Origin: Lucifuga dentata
Lineage: Eukaryota; Chordata; Actinopteri; Ophidiiformes; Bythitidae
NCBI GenBank assembly: GCA_014773175.1
Contig: VXCM01001544.1
Span: 1 to 64,000, forward strand
Length of the DNA: 64,000 nt
Reading direction: 5' to 3'
Position numbers and translations under genes: made by a program. This document shows, piece by piece, positions 12,301-24,300 of this stretch; within the stretch, counting starts at the first letter, position 1, and every line of letters starts with the position of its first letter. The notes under the pieces are model-generated. The model was not told the origin of the DNA and made no database searches. It saw only the letters and a program-made list of their open reading frames with translations.

Positions 12301-15300
12301 GCAGTGGATGAACTACAAACGGTTTTTTGAGCTCTCTGGTTTTCCTCCTGCAGACCCACCAGGCAAACCCGAACCCATGGATGTCACCAAGAACTCCATC
12401 TCCCTGGTCTGGACCCGCCCCAAGCACGACGGAGGCAGCAAGCTGATTGGTTACTACGTGGAGTACACAAAGGTGCCGGAGGAGAAATGGATTCGCTGCA
12501 ACACCAACTGCATGAACGTCCAGACAGAGGACTACGTGGTGACAGGCCTGGAGGAGAGTCAGCGCTACCAGTTCAGGGTCATCGCCAAGAGCGCCATCAA
12601 CATCAGCCTGCCATCCGAACTGTCCGATCCCATCCCCGTCATCGCAGAGAATGGTACGATGATCGATACGACAATCGATGCGATGATTGGACATAACTGA
12701 CAAAAATCAGGATAAAAATCTAGAATAACCCTTAAAAATCTAATTCCTGGAATAATATCAGCAATAAGTTAAAAGTCAGGAAAAATCCTGAAATGACGAA
12801 AGAAAATTCAAGAAAAATGTTGAAAATTCAGGAATAACATCTATATCTGGAATTATTCCAGTAAATATGAGAAAATTCCTGGTTTTCCAGATTTTTCAAA
12901 GTTAATTTTGAACTTTAATTTTCAGGAAACAAGATAATTTCTTTGAAATTTACAAAAGAATTCTGGAAAAATGACTGTGCTCTGGATTTGGAAAAATAAA
13001 GTGTATAGTCCTGGCCTGACCCCTTTCTCCTCCTCTTCCTCCTCAGTTGCTCCTCGCGTGGAGCTGGGTGTGGACATGAAGAACCTGATTGTGGTGAAGG
13101 CCGGGGAGAACGTCTTCCTGGACGCAGAGGTGTTCGGGAAGCCGCTGCCCAAAGTGAGCTGGAAGAAGGATGGAGCGCCGCTGGTTCTGGCTGAAGGGAT
13201 GAAGATGAGCCAGAAGAAACATGTCCACCTGCTGGAGCTGTACTACGTCACCAGGAAGGAGTCCGGAGACTACACCATCACCGCTGAGAACCCGAACGGT
13301 TCCAAGTATGCCACCATGAAGGTCAAAGTGCTCGGTGAGTCCTCATTCAGACTTGGTCCAGTTTAAACCTTTGCACAGTGATTGATAAATTCTGAGCCTA
13401 ACACATCAGGAAGTGAGCATGAACTTCTGTCACAGGCTCAGAACTTATCAATCAACCCTTCTTGTTGTAGCTGGCGAATGATGGTGGTGGTTTGGGTTCA
13501 TATAAATATCACTTAACGCATGCTGCCAGTAAAGTACGCAGTACAAGGGTTGATTGATAAGTTCTGAGCTACCAGGAAGTGAGTGAGCTGAAACTGATGA
13601 TGATTATTTCCTGTCCAGACAAACCGGGTCCTCCAGCCTCCTTGAAGATCACCAAGATCTTTGCAGACCACGTGAAGCTCCGCTGGGAGCCTCCAGTGGC
13701 CGATGGCGGGTCAGAGATCACCAACTACATCATTGAGAAGCGGGAGACGAGCCGAGCCAACTGGGCTCTGGTTACCTCCAACATCCACGGATACATCACG
13801 GACTGCTCGGTGGAGAAGCTCATCGAGGGACACGAGTACCAGTTCAGGGTCAGCGCTGAGAACCAGTACGGCGTGGGAGACACCATCACTACAGACGCCA
13901 TCATGGTCAAGAACCCCTACGGTATGGCAAAAAAAAAATTCAAAAATCAAAAAAGATCAAGAAGATTTCAAAATTAAGTGTTAAATTTTTTTGAATTTGT
14001 AAGAAAATCAGGAAGTTTCTACAATCGTGAAGAATTTATTAAATCTAAATAAAATAACGAGATGTCTTCTAAAATTTAAGATGTTTTCTGTTTGTTTTCC
14101 TTAAAAACGTCTGATTTCCTGTTTGTTGCTCAGATGTTCCCGGTCCCTGCGAGCCGCCCGTCATCACCAACATCACCAAGGATTCCATGACAGTCAGCTG
14201 GAAGGCTCCAGCCAATGACGGCCGAGCGGCCATCTTGGGCTACATGGTGGAGAAACGTGAGGCCACAGAGCTGACCTGGGCCAAGGTGAACCGCCGTCCC
14301 GTCATCGACCGCACCATCAAGGCCGCTCAGCTGACCGAGGGCTCCGAGTACGAGTTCAGGGTCATCGCCATGAACAAGGCAGGTCTTGGCAAACCCAGCG
14401 ACGCCTCCAATGCCGCACTCGCCGTGGACCCAGTCTGTGAGTACCCACTTTTCAGGATCCCATCCAGGAAGTAAAAAAATAAATAAGTCCAGGAAAACCT
14501 TCAGGAATAAAAATAATAATTTGGGTTTTGTGTTTGATGTATTTGACTGTTTTTCACTGTGGTCCTGGTCCAGATCCTCCCGGCCCCCCTGCCTTCCCCA
14601 AAGTGGTGGACTCCACCAAGACCTCCATCAGCCTGACCTGGTCCAAACCTGCCTATGACGGCGGCTGCGAGATCCTGGGCTACCTGGTGGAGTGTAAACG
14701 GGCCGACGGCGANCCTGCCTATGACGGCGGCTGCGAGATCCTGGGCTACCTGGTGGAGTGTAAACGGGCCGACGGCGAGTCCTGGACCAAGTGCAACGTC
14801 CCCAAAAAGCTGCAGGCCACCAGGTTCCTGGTGACGGGCCTGATGGACAACACCGAGTACCAGTTCAGGGTCACTGCCGTCAACAGAATTGGCTACAGCG
14901 AGCCCAGCGAGGTCCCTGGAAACCACATGGCCAAAGACATTCTCAGTATGTGCCTCAGATCGACTGGGTTGATTGATAAGTTTTAATCCTGATACAGCTA
15001 TTTTAAGAAAAGTTCTGGAATGAAATGCCGTTCTTCTTATTTCATATCCTAACAGTCAAAAAAAAAAAACCAGATCTGAAAAACATTTATAGAGAAGTTA
15101 ACAACAGAATAATGGAGACGTAACGAGGTGTTTTAACGAAGGATGAACCGTTCCCTCTCCTGCAGTCGCTCCTGAAGCCGAGCTGGATGCTGACCTCAGA
15201 AAGGTACTGGTCCTGAGAGCCGGGGTCACCATGAGACTCTACGTCCCTCTGAGGGGACGGCCGGCGCCCAAAGTGATGTGGACCAAGGTGGACTCCAACC

Positions 15301-18300
15301 TGAAGGAGAGACAGGGCTTGCTGATCAAGACTTCAGACTGGGACACGCTGCTGATGATCGAAGACGTCAACCGTTATGACGCCGGAAAGTATGTCCTGTC
15401 TCTGGAGAACAGCAGTGGGTCCAAGAGCTACACCATCGTTGTCAAAATCCTCGGTAAGCCTCGGTGCAAACGCAACGATTATCACCATTTATCAGCATCT
15501 TATTACATCTGAAAGCTGAATCTTCATGTTCAGAGTTTATTTAGACATCAAGTCTGATCGTTTATTCATGTTATCTTCAGATCGCAAGTTCACGATCTGA
15601 TTTTCTGGGGTTAACAACGTTATTAAACATGGATTTTCTGATGAAATGATTTTGCTGTTTTTATAAAATAAAAGGTCGCTCAGATGTGTTGATCTTGATA
15701 TCAGCGGTTTATTTGTCTTAATTTTAATCTTCATTATATTAAAATACTGTAAATGCTCTAATAGTGGGCGGGGCCTTTATTTACCTCAACAGCGGAGAGA
15801 ACCAGGTCTTTATAAGATCCAGGCTTTTATTGGAGACGGGCCTTTATTTCTAATTAAGGATGTATAACTACGTGCTTCTCACCAAACTTTCTNTTTATTG
15901 GAGACGGGCCTTTATTTCTAATTAAGGATGTATAACTACGTGCTTCTCACCAAACTTTCTCTTTGTGGTGTCAGAGTTTATTTGCGTTCTTCAGTTTTCC
16001 ATTGAAAACCTTAAAAATTAAAACATTAAACATTAAAAATGATGACCGGGGTAAAATCCGTTAAGTCAGCGCTCCTTGCAGCAGTTATTACAGTAGACGT
16101 GGCAAGATTCGAACCTCGTAGCCGGCTAGCAACGTGTGCTGATAGATTCACCATAACTACCTTTTAAGAAAATAAAATTTTAAAAAACACCGCTGCTATG
16201 GAGAAACATTTCACAGTGTGATCATTCCTCTGTCAGCTTTATAAAGCCTCGTTTTCATCCATTTTATCCACGTTTCCGGGTTGTGTGTTAAAGCGGAGCG
16301 TCACTCGCTCCTCGCCGGGGAGGAGCTTCATGTTAACGACTTTGTTTCACGCTGAGTCCGGTCGTTCCTTCTGGCTGAAAGAACAATGGCTAGAGGTTTT
16401 TAAAGCGGTTTGGTACTTAAAACGTAGATACTGTCATCTGGTTACAGAGCCCAGGCTGGCTGAAGGAGAAAAAAAAGGTCGTTCAAACAATTTAGTAAGT
16501 CATTTTCCCCTCCTCCGTTAGCCTCCCAGGCTCCGTAGTTAGCGTTAGCAGCAGCAGAATACACTAATATTATTGACCTGGACCAGTAACAGACATAAAC
16601 CAACCCGGCCTTTATTGGAGACCGGCCACTATTTGAATACCANACCTGGACCAGTAACAGACATAAACCAACCCGGCCTTTATTGGAGACCGGCCACTAT
16701 TTGAATACCAGCTTTTAATAGAGAATTAATGGTAATGATGTATCCAGTCTCTCTTCTTTATTCTTTACTATGGATTAATGGTCCACATAAAACAAACCCA
16801 CAGCAGGATCTGACTCAGTGAAATCCCTTCTCCTCTCTCCAGACTCTCCTGGACCCCCTGTGAACCTGATCGTGAAGGAGACCTCCAGAAGCCACGCCTG
16901 CATCACGTGGAACGCCCCAGTGATAGATGGCGGCAGCCCCGTGAAGAGCTACATCGTGGAGAAGCGTCTGGCGGAGAGGAAGGCCTGGACATGTGTGTCA
17001 GCCAAGTGTCCCAAGACCTCGTTCAGGATCACCAACCTGGAGGCGGGTCTGGCCTACTGCTTCAGAGTTCTGGCTGAAAACGCCTACGGCATCGGAGAGG
17101 GATGCGAGACCGAGGGCAGCGTCCGAGCTTCAGGTACGCCGTTACACTTCAAACTTCTTTGTACGAGCATCAGGTCGCCTCATTACACACTTGACACTCT
17201 CGTCTCCCTCCTCAGAACAACCAGGTCCAGTGACCGACTTCAGAGCCCAGAAGACCACCAAGAACTCCATCACACTGGGCTGGAAGAAGCCCACCAGCGA
17301 CGGCGGCAGCCATGTTAGTGCCTACGTGCTGGAGCAGAGCGAGGGCGAGGACAAGTGGAGACAGATCACGAAGGGCAAGAACATGACGCACACGGTGGGA
17401 GACCTGAGCGAGGGCAAGGAGTACACCTTCATGGTGAAGGCCGTCAACGAGTCCGGAGAGGGACCGCCCACCGAGCTCACTGTGGTCGCCAAAGACCAGT
17501 TTGGTACGAAAACCTGCATGAATTCCATTTTAGATATTCAAGCTGCTAATTTGATAACGTCAGGTTTTCCTAACAGCTAAAAGATTTTATATTAAACCTC
17601 TAAAGAATGTCTGCGGAAGATTTCCTGAAAGCATCCTACAAGTTTGTTTTTTTTTAAACGTAAAGCTTCCTGGCAGGTTTAACATGTCCAGTATGAGCAG
17701 ACAGAAATCCTGTTTTGATGAATAATCCACAGAGTTATGAGAGATGAGACCTGACAGAATACTATTCTGGTAATCCTTCATTTCTGGCGTTTTCTTCGTC
17801 CTCAGTGCTTCCTGTCTGTAACCTGAGCAGCCTGCCTGACGGCTGCTGCGTGGTGAAGGAGGGCAGCACCATGCGGATCAACATCCCCGTCATCGGCGTG
17901 CCGTACCCCACCGCCACCTGGAAGAAGGGCGACGTCGCTCTGGGAGACACCGGCAGGATGTGTGTGGAGGCGTCTCAGGGCGTCACCACGCTTCTGATCA
18001 GGGACTGCCAACGAGGAGACGCCGACACCTTCACCATCAACGTCAGGAACAGCGCCGGCTCCAAGGACTGCAAGTTCCAGCTGAAGGTGGTGGGAAAGCC
18101 GGGCATCTGCACTGGACCCATCACGTTTGACGAGATCACGGCCGATGGCATCACGTTGGAGTGGGGTCCGCCCAAAGACGACGGCGGGGCGGAGGTGTCA
18201 AACTACATTGTGGAAAAGAGAAGGACCACAGACAACAAGTGGGCCACGGTGGCCTCGGCCATCCAGAAGACCAGCATGAGGGTGATCCGGCTCCACGAAG

Positions 18301-21300
18301 GGATCGAGTACATCTTCAGGGTGTTTGCAGAGAATAAGTACGGGGTCGGAGACCACCTGAGGTCAGACCCCGTCGTTGCCCAGCACCCGTTCAGTGAGTA
18401 CCAGCGTTGACATGTTCACGTTTCCTTCTCCACGGGAAATGTCGTCATGTCAGAAAGTGTCAACAAGAAAACTTTTCTGAGAATTTCTTATTAAACTCCT
18501 CCTCCTCTTCCTCCTCCTCCTCCTCCTCCAGATGTTCCAGAGGCTCCTGCTCCTCCAGAGATCGTCAGCATCCGCCATGAGTCGGCCATCTTGACCTGGG
18601 CTGATCCAAAGGACACCGGAGGCTCCCCAATAACCGGTACAGACAGCAATGACAAACAAACAAACAAAAGTTAATAGAAATATAATAAATGCATCCGCTG
18701 GAGTAAATTATATTTTCTGACCCACATGTCTGATCAGAAACAGGAAGAAAAGAGGTTTGCTGATGCGTGTTGCGTGTTTCCTGCAGGATATCACGTGGAG
18801 TTTAAGGAGAGGAACAGTCTGATGTGGAAGCGAGCGAATAAGACTCCTCTGAGGGTGAAGGAGTGCAGGGTCACGGGTCTGATTGAAGGTCTGGAGTACG
18901 AGTTCAGGGTCATGGCCATGAACGCGGCCGGACTGGGAAAGGCCAGTAAGGTCACGGAGGCCATGGTCGCCTTGGATCCTATTGGTCAGTTCATTTTAAA
19001 AACACTTTCTGAGTTAACGGTTTGCTTCATAAACTGGTTAAAAATGATGAAAAGCTGGAAATAAAAACTGCTAAAATCTTTTGTGTTCTCTCAGATCCTC
19101 CTGGAAAGCCTGATGTGATCAATGTGACCAGGAGCACGGTGACGCTGATCTGGACCGCCCCCAAATATGACGGAGGCTACAAGCTGACGGGCTACATCGT
19201 GGAGAAGCTGGAGGCCGGAGCCAAGACCTGGACCAAGGCCAACCACATCAACATCCAGAGCTGTGCCTTCACTGTCACGGACCTGGACGAAGGGTCCCAG
19301 TTCCAGTTCAGGATCCGGGCCAAGAATGCTGCTGGGGCCATCAGCGCTCCCTCAGACGTGACAGACCTGCTCACCTGCAGGGATGAGTACGGTGAGCATA
19401 CCTGTTTAACGTTTTCAGATATCAGGAAGTAAAAACTGAAGTTTAAAACCTTAGAAGGTTGTATATCTACAAGAATTCTTTTTTTGTTGTTTCTAAAAAC
19501 CTGAAAATATTTTTTACTAATGTTGATTACAGGGCTGGCCCTAGCCTTTCTGGGGCCCTAGGCAAGTTCTTTGCTGGGGGCCCCCCATCCAGGGGCACGA
19601 GGGATGATATTTTTGGTGTGAATGCTGTCAAGCTAAATTAAAATAAATAAATAAATAAATAATAAAACACAAATATCTGTGGATTACTAAATATTGTTTG
19701 TCATTTTTAATCTTGTTAAACTTAATATAATATATTATTACTATGCATAAATTCCATAATTATAATATTAATATGCATAAATTCCATGTTATATTAGTTC
19801 CGTGCTGAATAAAGGTGTGTTTTATAACACTAAAGGTGTGTTTTATAACACACGTTTAGTGAGTTGTCTGAGCACAATGAGCTCTATATATGCTGTTCCC
19901 ACTTCTATCAGCTAATATAGCTCACAAAGTTAGCATCTCTGCAGCTCCTGAACTTATTTACCACTAATGAAAGTTCACTTTAGGTTCACTCTTGGCGTGG
20001 GCGCCCCCTAGCGGCTGCGGGTCCCAAGGCAACCGCCTGGTTCGCCTATGCCACAGGCTGGCCCTGGTTATATAACAAATATGGAGCTTATAAGTCATGT
20101 GAATATCGAATCCTGATTTCGTGTTTTTATATTGTTGTGTATCTGCACCTTAATCATTCATATGATCTTATAATGCGATCCGTTCTTGGTTCTAGAACCC
20201 CCGACCATCACCATTGACCCAGAAATGAAGGAAGGCGTGTTCGTCAGGGCTGGAGACACCATCGTGGTCTCCGCCTCACAGATCATGGGCAAACCTCCTC
20301 CCACTGCTGTCTGGTCCAAAGGGGGCCGCGAGCTGAAGAACTCTGACGTCATCACCATCAGCAGCACCCCAACCTCCTCCAGCCTGGCCATCAAGTACGC
20401 CAGCAGGAAGAACACGGGAGAGTACACCATCACCGCCAGCAACCCCTTCGGCATCAAAGAGGAGCGCGTAAAGGTGAAGGTCCTGGACATTCCCGGACCT
20501 CCGGGCCCTGTTGAAGCCAGCGTCATTTCAGCTGAGAAGTGCACCCTGACCTGGCTTCCGCCAGAGGAGGACGGAGGTTCCTCCATCAAGTCTTACATCG
20601 TGGAGAAGAGAGAGACCAGCCGCCTGCAGTGGACCAAGCTCGCCGAAAATGTCATGGACTGCAGATGCGTAGCTAGCAAGCTGATCAAAGGCAATGAGTA
20701 CATCTTCCGAGTGTCCGCAGTGAACCAGTACGGCACCGGAGACTTCAGCCAGTCCGCTCCAGTCAGGATGGTCGACAGTTTCTGTGAGTATTACGCAACA
20801 CTTTTTATATAAGGCTCATTATTTCTGTTTTTATAATCACCATACTGGTGATTTTTTTAAGCCTAATATACACAACCTGCATATATGTTACGTTACTAAC
20901 GACCATTTTCCAAAACATAAAGCCATATTTTAGTTTTGCTGTTGTTTTTCCAAATCCCCTGATCTTTCAAAATCAAACGTTCAGGTGATACACACACCTT
21001 AAAACTCAGTGTGTCATCTTCTAAACCTTATGCACAATTAATTTCTCAGTAAAAGTCGTCTTCTCCTGGGACTATATTACCTGGCGGAGATGTACATTTT
21101 CTTCCGTGTAGCCCCATGTAACTTAGACAAATAATTTAAGACATCACGTTCTCTGTGATGGATTATTTATCTTAAACATGTTTCACATCTCTACACATTG
21201 GTTATTACTGAAATCAATGTCAGTCTGGAAGGTAGGAAAAACAATTTTAATATTTACCGCACCCTTAGCATGTTTTGGAAAATGGTTGTCAGTAACGAAA

Positions 21301-24300
21301 CATGTATACATGTATGTTTTTATAGAGACTGGCAGAAATTGGGATGAAAAAAAATCTTAAAAATCCAGAAGGAAAAAACACATTCAAAGCTGTTCTTACC
21401 GCAACAAAATGTGCTGAACTTTGACCTCTGGCAGCAGAAATCAGCATCGTTTCTTCAAATTCAGATGAAAATCACTTTAAATCCACCTGCTCCTCTAAAA
21501 GACTTAGCTTTTCTGCTATAATCAGTAAACAACAGAAATTACATATGAAGATAATTAAACGTTAGCGAGAACATGTGTACTAACCGACATGTTCCCGTGT
21601 TTCATCCCGCAGGCCCACCAGGCCCACCCTCGACCCCGGAGATTGACAATGTCAGCCGGAACTCTGTCACCATTTCCTGGAGGAGACCCGCCATGGACGG
21701 AGGAAGTGACATCAGAGGATACTGCGTGGAGAGGAAAGAAAAGAGAGGAATGAGATGGGTGAGAGCCAGTAAGAGGACGATCCCAGACCTGCGCTTCAAG
21801 GTCCAGGGCCTGAGCGAAGGCGTGGAGTACGAGTTCAGAGTAACGGCAGAGAACAAGGCCGGGTTCGGGGAGCCCAGCGAGCCGTCTCATCCCGTGATGA
21901 CCAAGGATGTTGTGTGTAAGTAAAACTTAACTCAGTCATTCAGGATCTTAGAGCGACGACACAAAAATCTGAAGCCTTATTCACTTAAAAATGTTTCTGT
22001 CCATCAGATCCACCTGGACCTCCATCCAACCCCAGAATTACAGACACCACGAAAACCACAGCCACCTTCGCCTGGGGCCGACCCCACTACGATGGTGGTC
22101 TGGAAGTGGAGGGATACATGGTTGAGTACAAAAAGGAAGGACATGATGACTGGGAGACCGAGACACAGATTCCTCTGAAGGCCACGGAACACGTCCTCGG
22201 TAACCTTCAGAAGGGAGGAAAATACCACTTCAGAGTCAGGGCCATGAACGCTGAGGGAGTTGGCGAACCCGCTGAGGTTGAGAAAGTGACTCAGCTGGTG
22301 GACCAGGAGACCCTGCCAGACTTTGAGTTAGATGCAGAACTCAGGAGAACCCTGGTCGTTAGGTCACGTGCCTCGATCCGCATGTTTGTTCCCATCAGGG
22401 GTCGTCCTGTTCCTGAAGTGACCTGGAGCAAAGACGACACAAACCTGAAAACGAGGGCACACATCGACACCACGGAGTCCTACACACTGCTGGTTATTCC
22501 TGACTGCACCAGGTACGATGCTGGCAAGTACCACCTGTGTCTGGAGAACGTTGCTGGAAAGAAGACCGGCTTTGTTAACGTTAGAGTTCTGGACACACCT
22601 GGACCCCCAGTCAACCTGGTACCCAGAGAGATCACAAAGAACAGCATCACCCTTCAGTGGGAAATCCCCATCATTGACGGCGGCTCCAAGATTCACAACT
22701 ACATAGTTGAAAAGAGGGAAGCCACCAAAAAGGCCTACACGGTGCTGAGCACCACATGGCCTAAATGCTCCTTCAAAGTCCCAGACCTGGAGGAGGGAGC
22801 TTACTACTACTTCCGTGTCTCTGCTGAGAATGACCTTGGGGTAGGTGAACCTGCTGAAACCCCTGATCCAATCAGAGTGTCCCAGGCCCCCTCTGCTCCT
22901 GAAAACCTTTACGTGACAGATGTGACAGCTGACAGTGCCAGCCTGGCATGGACCAAGCCTCTGCATGATGGCGGCAGCTTGATCACTGGATATGTAATTG
23001 AGGCCCAGAAGAAGGACACTGATCAGTGGGTCCATGTGGTTGCCATCAAGGCTCTGGACTACACTGTGACAGATCTAACTGAAGGTGCGGAGTACACCTT
23101 CCATATCATGGCAGTCAATGCATCAGGCAGGAGTGACCCCCGTGAGTCCAGGCCCGCTGTTATCAAAGAGCAGACCGCCATGCCGTCCTTCGACCTGCGT
23201 GGCGTCCACCAGAAGACAGTCATTGCTAAGGCAGGGGACCGTGTCAAGGTGGAGATCCCAGTGCTTGGAAAACCTAGACCGGTTGTTTCCTGGAAGAAAG
23301 GAGACACAGCGCTCAAGGAAACCCAGAGAATCAACATTGAAACCACGCCAACGTCAACCATCCTCAATATCAACGAGATCAAGAGGACTGACGGAGGCCA
23401 GTATTCCATCACTGGAAAGAATATGCTGGGTACAGTGACCGAAACCATCACAGTCCTGGTCCATGACATTCCAGGGCCACCCACTGGCCCCCTTAAGCTG
23501 GAAGAGGTCTCGTGTGACTATGTCCTCATGTCCTGGGAGGCACCAGAGCATGATGGAGGTGTTCCCATTAATAATTATGTTGTTGAGATGCGGGAGACCA
23601 CCGGTACTTCCTGGGTGGAGCTAGCAGCCACAGTGATCCGCACCACATTCAAGGCAGCTCGTCTCAACACTGGAACTGAATATCAGTTCCGCGTCAAGGC
23701 CCAGAACAGATACGGCGTTGGACCCTGCATTCTCTCGGACCCTGTGGTGGCTGCTTATCCGTTCAATGTTCCAGGGCAGCCAGGAACTCCTATAGTTACA
23801 TCCTTTAATAAGGACGCCATGACGCTGAGCTGGAATGAGCCGTCCTCTGATGGAGGCAGTGCTATCCTGGGCTACCATGTGGAGAGGAAAGAGAAAAACA
23901 GCATTTTGTGGCAGAGGATAAGCAAAACTTTGGTTGTTGGAAATATCTTCAAATCTACGGGTCTTGTTGATGGAATCGGATATGAACATCGTATTATCGC
24001 TGAAAACATGGCTGGTCTCAGCAAAGCAAGCAAACCGTCTGAGCCGACTTATGCTCTGGACCCGGTGGACCCACCAGGCCGGCCTTTGGTGCTGAATATC
24101 ACCAGACATGAGGTGACCGTTTCATGGACCAAACCAGAAGGCGATGGCGGATTCTCCATTACCGGATATATAGTAGAGAGGAAAGAGATGCCCAATGGGC
24201 GCTGGCTAAAAGCCAACTTCAGCAACATCCTGGAGACAATCTACACCGTCAGTGGTCTGACTGAAGACGCCACTTATGAATTCCGTGTGTTGGCCAGAAA

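Larger units (their letters stand above)
7905..14945 (+). repeat. C-zone super-repeat C1 (11 domains, one domain per exon, w9-w19)
   Basis: Ig w9, Fn3 w10, Fn3 w11, Ig w12, Fn3 w13-w15, Ig w16, Fn3 w17-w19. Each domain has its own exon with phase-1 borders, the most split form of the repeat in the window. Confidence 0.93.
15752..16711. mobile_element. possible DNA-element remnant with related inverted ends
   Basis: The left side reads TAATAGTGGGCGGGGCCTTT. The reverse complement of the right side reads AAATAGTGGCCGGTCTCCAA. The motif GCCTTTATTGGAGACSGG recurs inside near 15822 and 16613. Borders and family are uncertain. Confidence 0.4.
15454..16842 (+). other. intron with repeated transposon-like sequence
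   Basis: 1.4 kb. A short open frame at 16285-16521 lies in a GC-richer stretch. It has no Ig or Fn3 motif and I do not consider it coding. Confidence 0.7.
15166..22306 (+). repeat. C-zone super-repeat C2 (11 domains; w20-w28 and first domain of w29)
   Basis: Ig w20, Fn3 w21, Fn3 w22, Ig+Fn3 w23, Fn3 w24/25, Fn3 w26, Ig+Fn3 w27, Fn3 w28, Fn3 at the start of w29. The second and third Ig are each fused to the following Fn3 in one exon. Confidence 0.93.

Noticed and set aside
14648..14778. A true in-frame internal duplication of an Fn3 segment in w19
   Set aside because: It has the same N-plus-identical-flank form as the frame-breaking cases, and perfect nucleotide identity across a coding duplication is not expected.
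16285..16521. 78-codon open frame in a GC-richer part of the C2 intron
   Set aside because: No recognised domain and no need for an exon between w20 and w21. It lies inside repeated, transposon-like sequence.
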